From contig JAEYOM010000152.1 in assembly GCA_023411715.1 (NCBI GenBank), positions 1 through 7,134 of the forward strand: a DNA stretch of 7,134 nucleotides, read 5' to 3'. The notes under the pieces are model-generated. The model ran no database searches and was not told the DNA's origin. It saw only the letters and a program-made list of their open reading frames with translations. Positions 1 through 5,764 of the stretch are shown piece after piece. The translations under genes were made by a program, and so were the position numbers. The first letter of the stretch is position 1, and every line of letters starts with the position of its first letter. This DNA is from Bacillota bacterium. Lineage in GTDB: Bacteria > Bacillota > Clostridia > Acetivibrionales > DTU013.

Positions 1-27
1 TGTGTCCCTTTTCTTATTATACCCTCC

Positions 28-1593
28 CTAAAAACGGAAATCAATTATAATTGATTCCTTGGAACAAGCTGGCTCTTCGGAGCCGCATGCCTCACCGGCA
101 GCCGTTTCCGAAGCGATGGAACGAGCATATTCATCGTGATCGAAGACCGTTATGTTCTTAACGGAAAGCCTGACGATTTCGTTGCTCAGTTTACCTTCCA
201 TCAGGCTTTTTTCAGCTTCACCGATCAGCTCCAGGCATCTTTCCCCTTGCTGCGGGGCGTGTAATACCTGCTCCAGCTTTTCAGCCAACAAATCGAGACG
301 CTCCTCTATCTTACTGTTCATCCTGCCGAACAATTCCGCTGTAACCACGCCTTCCAGCCTATCCCTGTAAAGCAGCTCCTGCTTCTTCCTGCAAGCCTCG
401 AGCTTCCTCTTCAGTTCATCCTGGCCGTCTTTGTGTCCGCCGGTGAGTTCAAGCCAGTCGCCAAGCTTTTCCGCAAGCTCGTTTATGTCTTTTTCATTTG
501 AAAATAAATTCAACAGCTCATTGGAGATATATCTGATTATATCAGCTTCATACACAAAATGGCTGCTGCATGCCGCTGAGCCGTTCCTTGCATAATTTCC
601 GCACACATACGCAATGCCGCCCGACCTTGAACGCGCGTACATACCGCTTCCGCAGCCTCCGCACCTGATGATGCCCTTCAGTATATGGACACCTCCCCTG
701 TGCAGCCCTCGGTCCGCATTCTTTTGCTGCCGCAGCGTCTGCACCTCCGTAAACTCTTCCCTCGAGACTATGCCCTGATGGGTCCCCTCAGTCTTAACCC
801 ACTCCGTTTCCGGCAGGCGTCTTGTTTTCCTGCTTTTGAAACTGACCTTTTCGCTTACGCCCTGTACAGTATTGCCGATATAGACGTCCGAGCAAAGCAC
901 TCGTCTCACGGAAATCCTGTTCCAGCCCATACCTTCCGGCGAGGGACATCCTCTGGAGTTAAGGTGTCTTGCCACAGCAGTGTATCCTATCCCCGACCTG
1001 TACAGCCGATATATCAGTTTTACCGTTTCAGCCTCGGTATCATCGATGACCAGCTTGTTTTTCTCATTTTCGGACTTTTTGAAGCCGAAGGGAGCCCTCC
1101 CGAGGTATTCTCCCCTTCTTATCTTGAAATGGAGGCAGGAGCGTATCTTCCTTGATATATCCCTTATATACCTTTCATTAGCCCAGGTTTCGATTCCGAG
1201 GGTGTCATTGTCCAGCAGGCTGTCATAGCGCCCGTCGGACGTCAATATGCGGATGCCGTATTCCTCGATGAAATCGATCCACTGCAGCGTCTTGGCATTG
1301 TTCCTGCCGAGCCTCGAGAGATCCTTGAGCAACAGCATGTTGATCCTTCCTGCGAACACGTCCTCCTTTAAACGTGATAAGCCTTTTCTTTCAAAAGCGG
1401 AACCCGAAACATTGTCATCCGTATAAACCGAAAAAACCTCTCCGAGCTGCCTGCTCCTGACATACTCAAGAAGAAGCTCCCTTTGGTTTTCAACGGTTTC
1501 ATAATTTTCGCCGTTTTCATCCCTGCTGATCCGTACGTATATCCCTATCAGGTTTTGCGCGAATACCCTCACCTTTCGCAATTCCCCTCTCAC
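28..1593 (-). CDS. Large serine recombinase (TnpX/TndX-like, resolvase/invertase superfamily)
   Basis: Site-specific DNA recombinase of the kind that excises and integrates mobile elements through a covalent phosphoserine intermediate. The N-terminal resolvase domain covers about residues 17-155, with the catalytic Ser23 in IYVRISRDE and the conserved arginines Arg21, Arg94 and Arg97 (DLSRLGRN). The recombinase domain follows (about 160-290, with GRAPFGF at its start). A zinc ribbon uses Cys311, Cys314, Cys331 and Cys342, and a charged coiled coil lies at about 391-447. The 521-residue length suits the TnpX-like group, and all key residues are present, so it is probably active. The start is uncertain. 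The GTG at 1593 has GGAGG only 3 bases upstream. An in-frame GTG at 1572 has AGAGGGG 11 bases upstream. The first codons overlap a 59-codon ORF in another frame, so translation may be coupled, or the N-terminus may be split by a one-base shift. No cargo genes or partner att site are visible. Confidence 0.93.
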   Translation of the reverse strand: MRGELRKVRVFAQNLIGIYVRISRDENGENYETVENQRELLLEYVRSRQLGEVFSVYTDDNVSGSAFERKGLSRLKEDVFAGRINMLLLKDLSRLGRNNAKTLQWIDFIEEYGIRILTSDGRYDSLLDNDTLGIETWANERYIRDISRKIRSCLHFKIRRGEYLGRAPFGFKKSENEKNKLVIDDTEAETVKLIYRLYRSGIGYTAVARHLNSRGCPSPEGMGWNRISVRRVLCSDVYIGNTVQGVSEKVSFKSRKTRRLPETEWVKTEGTHQGIVSREEFTEVQTLRQQKNADRGLHRGGVHILKGIIRCGGCGSGMYARSRSGGIAYVCGNYARNGSAACSSHFVYEADIIRYISNELLNLFSNEKDINELAEKLGDWLELTGGHKDGQDELKRKLEACRKKQELLYRDRLEGVVTAELFGRMNSKIEERLDLLAEKLEQVLHAPQQGERCLELIGEAEKSLMEGKLSNEIVRLSVKNITVFDHDEYARSIASETAAGEACGSEEPACSKESIIIDFRF

Positions 1594-1696
1594 GATCCTC
1601 CGCCAGGAGCTTCAGTATCTTAAAGCCTATATCTCCCGCGGAAATTTCTCCCGAATGCCTTGCTATGATCTTCCTGTGTCCGGAATTTCTACCCAT
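1517..1696 (-). CDS. Small 59-residue ORF overlapping the recombinase start
   Basis: This ORF runs from ATG (1696) to TGA (1517-1519). It has a good ribosome binding site, AAAGGGG at 1706-1712, 9 bases before the ATG, and a candidate promoter just upstream. It is basic at the N-terminus (MGRNSGHRKIIARHSGEISA), then has a predicted helix (GFKILKLLAEDRERG). It overlaps the first 77 bases of the recombinase ORF in another frame. I do not recognise the product. There are two readings. It may be a small leader protein whose translation feeds ribosomes into the recombinase. Alternatively it is the true N-terminus of the recombinase, separated by a single extra base or a +1 shift. TnpX-like recombinases often begin with a short basic MARxSR-type stretch, which its MGRNS start resembles. 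The ribosome binding site is direct evidence for translation; the function is open. Confidence 0.5.
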   Translation of the reverse strand: MGRNSGHRKIIARHSGEISAGDIGFKILKLLAEDRERGIAKGEGIRAKPDRDIRTDQQG

Positions 1697-1722
1697 CGGA
1701 CAGCACCCCTTTATTGTTTCAT

Positions 1723-1752
1723 ACTATATTTATATTTAGTGAAATTTGTCCT
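1723..1752 (-). promoter_or_regulatory. Candidate promoter for the small ORF/recombinase unit
   Basis: On the minus strand a TATAGT -10 element (1723-1728) lies 18 bases after AGGACA (1747-1752), which matches four of six bases of the TTGACA -35 consensus. Transcription would start near 1716, about 20 bases before the small ORF's start codon. The -35 match is modest. Confidence 0.4.
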
Positions 1753-1762
1753 TTATTATAGA

Positions 1763-1780
1763 TTGTGCGATATCGCTCAA
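1763..1780. promoter_or_regulatory. 18-base imperfect palindrome between divergent promoters
   Basis: TTGTGCGATATCGCTCAA pairs at 8 of its 9 symmetric positions; the only mismatch is T/T at 1766 and 1777. The core GCGATATCGC is perfect and unusually GC-rich for this AT-rich intergenic stretch. It lies upstream of both the recombinase unit and the 103-residue gene. This fits a repressor operator, or less likely a recombinase crossover site. No regulator is identified in the window. Confidence 0.4.
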
Positions 1781-1820
1781 GTCCGGTATAAAAATATGTT
1801 TTATTATGATGCAAAAGTTG

Positions 1821-1826
1821 TATAAT
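1821..1826 (+). promoter_or_regulatory. -10 element of the 103-residue gene
   Basis: A perfect TATAAT sits 31 bases before the start codon at 1857, leaving a leader of about 24 bases that contains the AGGAGG ribosome binding site. No clear TTGACA-like -35 element is found 16-18 bases upstream; that stretch is mostly T. This suggests a weak or activator-dependent promoter. Confidence 0.45.
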
Positions 1827-1856
1827 AGATTTATGCTGAATAGGAGGTTGACAGTT

Positions 1857-2168
1857 ATGTCGCGGGAAATTCCTGAAAAGCTTTCGACGTTTTTGAAAAC
1901 CGCCCTTGATGATGTCGATGACGGTTATGAATACGCATCCGAACTGAGAAGGATACTGAATTCGGAGGATTGCCAGGTAGCGCTCTCTCCCAAGGAAATC
2001 GACGCGCTGCGCGAATACGCTGATGAGGTAAAGGAAGTCGGTGAGATCAATCACTATTCCAGGGAGAGGATACTTGAGATCGAAAAGGAACATTTCGGTA
2101 CACGGGGCATACCCGGATATCTCAAGGCGGATCACGGCACTCCGCAAAAGCCGGTCTGGCCGTTTTAA
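1857..2168 (+). CDS. Hypothetical acidic 103-residue protein
   Basis: I do not recognise this protein. The start is set by AGGAGG at 1842-1847, 9 bases before ATG 1857. An in-frame upstream ATG at 1746 lies before the promoter and would add a 37-residue extension without ribosome binding site support. The product is rich in Asp, Glu and Lys and looks almost wholly helical. It has amphipathic stretches at about residues 5-36 and 43-80 (SPKEIDALREYADEVKEV) and a Gly/Pro-rich tail ending KPVWPF. There are no membrane segments, signal peptide or cysteine motif; the single Cys is in NSEDCQVAL. The gene is a single-gene unit, divergent from the recombinase and convergent with the sigma-54-like gene, with a terminator just after its stop. 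Its own promoter, ribosome binding site and terminator make it a credible real gene. Function is unknown. Confidence 0.75.
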   Translation: MSREIPEKLSTFLKTALDDVDDGYEYASELRRILNSEDCQVALSPKEIDALREYADEVKEVGEINHYSRERILEIEKEHFGTRGIPGYLKADHGTPQKPVWPF

Positions 2169-2180
2169 CAGTAATAGATA

Positions 2181-2197
2181 AAACGCGTGGAGCGTTT
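2181..2197 (-). terminator. Weak intrinsic terminator, minus strand (sigma-54-like gene)
   Basis: AAACGC and GCGTTT form a 6-base-pair stem around a 5-base loop. Read on the minus strand, the stem is followed by a short T-rich run (TTTTATCTATT). Together with the adjacent hairpin at 2198-2228 it would end transcripts from the sigma-54-like gene, whose stop is at 2234. Confidence 0.4.
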
Positions 2198-2231
2198 AAG
2201 GAGCCGATGTACACTGTACCGACTCCTTTTT
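2198..2231 (+). terminator. Intrinsic terminator of the 103-residue gene
   Basis: AAGGAG (2198-2203) pairs with CTCCTT (2223-2228). Inner pairing comes from CG/CG and from GTAC on each side of a 3-base ACT loop, with one mismatch and a small bulge. A run of T (2227-2231) and then GTTT follows on the plus strand. It starts 30 bases after the stop codon. Confidence 0.65.
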
Positions 2232-2233
2232 GT

Positions 2234-3352
2234 TTATACGCGCTGCTTTCTTGCGAAAAAACTCCCCAGCTCGTATGTACCCCACCTGCACTGCAGATAC
2301 TTCCCCGATACCGCCTTATCGAGAATTGATCCATGCATTGAAAACGAAGCCGCAAATGCGGATTTGTCAAGCAGCCTTAAAGCTTTCGGGCCTTTATCGA
2401 AGAACTCTTTTTCAAGTTCACATATTTTTTGAGCTATCGAGTAGATAATGTCTTTTCTCTGTTCAAGGAATTTGAGCAGCCAGACCGCATTGTTCAGCCT
2501 GTCGTGGAAACCGCTGTTTTCGAATGTTTTTTTATCGGGAGCTGCCATAAACGTCAAGCTGTCCGAAATACAGATATCCGGGAATGCCTCTTCACTGAGC
2601 AGAACCTGCAGCCCATCCGAGGTTTCGTGGATGTACAGATCCGGCAGTTCGGTTTTTTCTGCTTTACTGCTGTAAAACTCGCGTCCCGGTTTTGGCTCGA
2701 GTTCCCTCACCTTGCTGAATATCTTTCTAACCCTTTCAGCCGGGATACCTGTCAGATCCGTGACCGTCTCGACATCATCGCGCGCCATCGCATCCAGATA
2801 TCCATCCACTATGAGCATCGCTTCCTCATCGGTATCATCGAGCTGCCTCAGTTGTATAAGCAGACACTCCCTTAGATCCCTTGCACAGATCCCGGGCGGC
2901 CCGAGTTCCTGAAGCTTTTTCAGTACAGCATCGGCCATTTCCTTCGGAACATCCAGACAATAAGCCACTTCACCGGTATCGGTCTTAAGGTAGCCATTTT
3001 CATCCGTATTGTCGATCAGGAATTCTCCGACCCTGTAGCTCGTCTTATCCGGGCAGACAGTATCCAGCCTCAGCAGCAGGTGCTCCTTGAGCGTCAGTTC
3101 TCTGACGGGCACATCGTTACCCGCCGCGTCCTGATCTTCATCGTTGTTTGCAATGGTATCCTCGTCAGAAGTATCGCCGGGTATTCCGCTGTCTGCGGCA
3201 TTTTCAAGAAGGGGGTTGGTTTCCATCTGCGTCTGTATGTAGCTTAATAATTCACCGGAGTTCATTTCCAGAATTTCGATCGCCTGTTTCAACTGAGGGA
3301 TCAGCAGAAGCTTTTGTGAACGTACAGCGTTAAAATCTGAGTTGATGTCCAA
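2234..3352 (-). CDS. rpoN: Sigma-54 factor (RpoN-like) lacking the C-terminal RpoN box
   Basis: RNA polymerase sigma-54 factor, which normally directs core polymerase to -24/-12 promoters and needs an ATP-driven activator. Numbered from the upstream in-frame GTG at 3364: region I (SQKLLLIPQLKQAIEILEM to ETNPLLE, about 16-54), an acidic linker (55-88), the core-binding domain (about 90-260, with LGPPGICARDLRECLL and ELEPKPGREF), and the helix-turn-helix region (about 325-366, ending SGKYLQCRWGTYEL). The protein stops about 10 residues later. E. coli RpoN continues for roughly 60 more residues, including ARRTVAKYRE (the RpoN box), which reads the -24 element. No remnant was seen in the other two frames downstream. 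The helix-turn-helix is also divergent: HGSILDK replaces HESTISR. TTG 3352 is preferred as start because GAGGTGA lies 8 bases before it; at GTG 3364 the site would overlap the codon. It may be a shortened functional factor, a competitor for core polymerase, or a decaying gene. Confidence 0.87.
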   Translation of the reverse strand: MDINSDFNAVRSQKLLLIPQLKQAIEILEMNSGELLSYIQTQMETNPLLENAADSGIPGDTSDEDTIANNDEDQDAAGNDVPVRELTLKEHLLLRLDTVCPDKTSYRVGEFLIDNTDENGYLKTDTGEVAYCLDVPKEMADAVLKKLQELGPPGICARDLRECLLIQLRQLDDTDEEAMLIVDGYLDAMARDDVETVTDLTGIPAERVRKIFSKVRELEPKPGREFYSSKAEKTELPDLYIHETSDGLQVLLSEEAFPDICISDSLTFMAAPDKKTFENSGFHDRLNNAVWLLKFLEQRKDIIYSIAQKICELEKEFFDKGPKALRLLDKSAFAASFSMHGSILDKAVSGKYLQCRWGTYELGSFFARKQRV

Positions 3353-3368
3353 AATGGATCTCACCTCG

Positions 3369-3397
3369 AAAAAAGGTTATATAGTATTATATAACCT
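3369..3397 (-). promoter_or_regulatory. Perfect 10-base inverted repeat: terminator and/or rpoN promoter-operator
   Basis: AGGTTATATA (3374-3383) and TATATAACCT (3388-3397) are perfect inverted copies around a 4-base loop. On the minus strand the hairpin is followed by a run of T (3369-3374), as in a rho-independent terminator for the CPBP protease gene that ends at 3445. The same bases contain a perfect TATAAT on the minus strand, correctly placed to be the -10 of the sigma-54-like gene, though its -35 is weak. The site may therefore be a terminator, an operator over the promoter, or both. Confidence 0.55.
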
Positions 3398-3444
3398 CAC
3401 TTCCGACTTTAGTAATGCTGCCAAGCACCAAATATAAGCGTTTT

Positions 3445-4428
3445 CTACAGGCCAAGGTATTTTGTCATGACGATCGTGAAAATATAGAATAATGCCATAA
3501 TGAAATAAAGGACTATCACGAGGATTATCGGCCAATGAGTCAGTACGGCTTTTGCATCCTGGCCTGCGCGTGATATCGGAGGGACAATTTTAGCGGTGCT
3601 CTCCGTGACCCTCGTGAACAGATATAGCAAACCGGCGACTGCAGCAATGCCTATGATCCCGTATATTATCGATTGCACAAGATCCGTCCCCGAAACTGTG
3701 ATCGTCTTGGTTTCGGGCTCCCTTGCAACATACTGCACAATCTCTGCAAACGCGTTGTTCAGAAAATGCGCCAGCATCCCGGCAAGTATCGAATCCGTCC
3801 TTACTACGTAATAACCGATAAGCAGGCCCAGCAGGACAGGGCCGATCAAATTGGTAATGTCAAAATGAAAAAGTCCGAAAAGAAACGATACTATTATGAC
3901 AGCCTTGTAAGTTCCGCGCTTTTCATATGCCCTTAGCAGCAGGCCCCTGTGCATCATTTCCTCGCATATGCCCGGAGCGACCGCAATAATAAGAATCCCG
4001 GTCAAAAGCTCAGGAATGTTCCCGGGCGTAGGAATGCCGGGATTCGGAATATCACCGATCAACTGCAGCAGGTATATCACAATAGTGTTGAACATGCTTG
4101 CAGCGTAGGATGCGGGCACTGCGATCAACAAAATCAGAAAGGCGGGCAGTGCCTTTACCTTATTGAATCTGAAGGTCTCCCGGATATTTATCTTCTTTAT
4201 GAAACAATAAATCAAGACGGAGGCCAGGATAATAAATTCGTTTGCAAGGACAAAAGCATATATCTTATCATAGACTTCCGCTCCCATTATTATCCCCGCC
4301 ACAAACTGATAAGTCAGGAATATAACAGTAAATATGAAAAACAACACATTGGCGCCGGTCACTGTCAGCTTTCCCGGCCTTTTACCGATATTGCCGGACT
4401 GCTCCGGCTGTCGATATATTTGTTCCAT
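3445..4428 (-). CDS. CPBP (CAAX/Abi) family intramembrane metalloprotease
   Basis: Multi-pass membrane protein of the CPBP family, which includes the Rce1 prenyl-protein endopeptidase and bacterial Abi proteins. Numbered from the upstream ATG at 4437, the three family motifs are complete: Glu159-Glu160 with Arg164 (EEMMHR), the FxxxH motif ending at His191 (FGLFHFD), and His224xxxAsn228 (HFLNN). The glutamates and histidines would bind the catalytic metal. About eight or nine hydrophobic segments are visible (roughly 30-51, 62-80, 97-125, 143-158, 176-192, 196-212, 217-235, 253-275, 302-325). The second ATG (4428) is the likelier start, since AAAGG lies 9 bases upstream of it but directly abuts the first. 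The gene follows 5-formyltetrahydrofolate cyclo-ligase by about 40 bases on the same strand and is probably co-transcribed. The substrate is unknown; bacterial members are linked to bacteriocin immunity, protein processing or membrane stress. Confidence 0.9.
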   Translation of the reverse strand: MEQIYRQPEQSGNIGKRPGKLTVTGANVLFFIFTVIFLTYQFVAGIIMGAEVYDKIYAFVLANEFIILASVLIYCFIKKINIRETFRFNKVKALPAFLILLIAVPASYAASMFNTIVIYLLQLIGDIPNPGIPTPGNIPELLTGILIIAVAPGICEEMMHRGLLLRAYEKRGTYKAVIIVSFLFGLFHFDITNLIGPVLLGLLIGYYVVRTDSILAGMLAHFLNNAFAEIVQYVAREPETKTITVSGTDLVQSIIYGIIGIAAVAGLLYLFTRVTESTAKIVPPISRAGQDAKAVLTHWPIILVIVLYFIMALFYIFTIVMTKYLGL

Positions 4429-4468
4429 CCGCCCCATCCTTTCGGTTTATAAACTCAAGTCCGCGGCA

Positions 4469-5059
4469 CTATATTATTCTCTCTTCCGTCACAATAATAT
4501 CAACAGGAAGATCGTATTCAGCCGCAAGTATGGAATCGAACACCTGAAGCTCGAACGCAACGCCTGCTTTCAGACAGTCAGGCCTGAGAGTACGCAAAAA
4601 GCGGTCATAATATCCGCCTCCGTAACCGATCCTGTTCCTATCCCTGTCAAAGGCCACTCCGGGTACGACCGCAAGATCAATCTCCAACGGGTCGACTCTG
4701 CGGAGGACTGACGCATCGGGCTCCGCGATGCCCATATATCCGGTGACCATATGCTTGCCCGCTTCCTTGATTTCATATACCCCAAGTGACTTTACCACAC
4801 CGCCGGAAGCTTCGGGCATACTTTTTTCAACTCTCGGGATAACGACTTTTTTACCGCATCGCAGACATTGTACGATCAAACGTTCCATAGACACTTCATT
4901 TCTGAAGGACATATAAGCCATTACGGTATCTGCCTGTTCATACTTTTCAAGCAAAAAAAGTCTTTTTAGTATAGCTTCACTTCTCAAGGCGACTTCTTCC
5001 GGACTTAACAGATTCCTTTTATCGAGCGCTATCCTGCGTATACAGGGTTTCGATTCCAT
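4469..5059 (-). CDS. 5-formyltetrahydrofolate cyclo-ligase
   Basis: Converts 5-formyltetrahydrofolate to 5,10-methenyltetrahydrofolate with ATP, returning a storage or inhibitory folate to the one-carbon pool in the cytosol. The signature ATP/folate-binding segment VPGVAFDRDRNRIGYGGGYY begins at residue 140 when counted from the upstream in-frame GTG at 5083. Other family marks are the N-terminal basic helix (RRIALDKRNLLSPEE), GYMGIAEPD before the signature, and the terminal VDIIVTEERI. Length is normal at about 196 residues. The start is one of two adjacent ATG codons (5062 or 5059); AGG at 5068-5070 in TGAGGT is 5 or 8 bases upstream, favouring the second. The GTG at 5083 lacks a usable site. 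The gene begins about 25 bases after the DUF2085 gene's stop, so they are probably one operon. Folate supply also fits the corrinoid-activation gene at the right edge, but that link is inference. Confidence 0.95.
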   Translation of the reverse strand: MESKPCIRRIALDKRNLLSPEEVALRSEAILKRLFLLEKYEQADTVMAYMSFRNEVSMERLIVQCLRCGKKVVIPRVEKSMPEASGGVVKSLGVYEIKEAGKHMVTGYMGIAEPDASVLRRVDPLEIDLAVVPGVAFDRDRNRIGYGGGYYDRFLRTLRPDCLKAGVAFELQVFDSILAAEYDLPVDIIVTEERII

Positions 5060-5086
5060 CATTAATACCTCATTCGATCTCACGTT

Positions 5087-5758
5087 TCAAAGGTTAAGAA
5101 ACACCTCTTTCAGAGGCTGGAACACCAGTGTCGAAAGCAAATACAGGAAAGTCAGCACACCGATTGTTCCTAGTGTCGTGCATGCCATCAGTTTTACACC
5201 GGAAAACCTGCGCATCCTGGCAAAAATCGTATATGTGAGCCTGCCCAGTAAAAATAGCAATCCGGTCAAAAATACCGTTCCCGCCAGTATATACGGCACC
5301 ATGCCCTCAAGCAGCAAAAAACATAGCAGCAGGCCTGCCACCAAAGCGGGCACGAATTCGGCGAGGTTTTTCAATACAGGTTCCTCATTTTCTCCATCGG
5401 CGTCATAATGTGCCGCAGGCACCAGGAAGTATGGTATCGGAAGGCCAAACATGCATCCTGAGAAAACCCTTACCATATTGTTTGACCCTATGATACCTGC
5501 ATATGATAATATCCCGTCAAGGATCATGGGAAACATCATGAGGCAAAGCAGTACCGACGAACTTATACGGGGAGGTCTTTGTGCACCGAACCTTCTAAAC
5601 AGGGCAATGAACAAAGCTGCGGTAAAGATGCCGGCATATATCCCCATATCCCTTGCGCAGACAGGAAGCTGATACGTTCCTGCATATAATGATCTGGTAG
5701 GCAGCTGATGACATATCAGCGAACCCGCCAGATCAAAAAATCTTTCAAAAGTGTCCAT
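5087..5758 (-). CDS. DUF2085 family integral membrane protein
   Basis: The family is recognised from its conserved N-terminal motifs, ICHQLPTRS (residues 15-23) and LPVCARDMGIYAGI (31-44), and from a later D-G pair (81-82) and the VRVFSGCMFGLPIP segment (96-109). Six hydrophobic segments are likely, at about 38-55, 68-90, 98-114, 133-150, 153-172 and 190-213. The conserved cysteines and histidine near the first helix could bind metal or be redox-active, but no function is established for the family. The ATG lies 6 bases after the stop of the zinc-ribbon gene, and I see no Shine-Dalgarno sequence before it; only TATAAT lies between. Translation probably depends on ribosomes finishing the upstream gene. 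The cyclo-ligase gene follows closely. Confidence 0.85.
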   Translation of the reverse strand: MDTFERFFDLAGSLICHQLPTRSLYAGTYQLPVCARDMGIYAGIFTAALFIALFRRFGAQRPPRISSSVLLCLMMFPMILDGILSYAGIIGSNNMVRVFSGCMFGLPIPYFLVPAAHYDADGENEEPVLKNLAEFVPALVAGLLLCFLLLEGMVPYILAGTVFLTGLLFLLGRLTYTIFARMRRFSGVKLMACTTLGTIGVLTFLYLLSTLVFQPLKEVFLNL

Positions 5759-5764
5759 ATTATA

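Noticed and set aside
14..1760. Shared TTATTATA at 14-21 and 1753-1760 as att repeats flanking the recombinase
   Set aside because: Only 8 AT-rich bases match, as expected by chance in these intergenic stretches.
1719..2147. A 142-codon minus-strand ORF opposite the 103-residue gene
   Set aside because: It lacks a ribosome binding site, resembles no family I know, and mirrors the plus-strand gene, which has a promoter, AGGAGG and a terminator.
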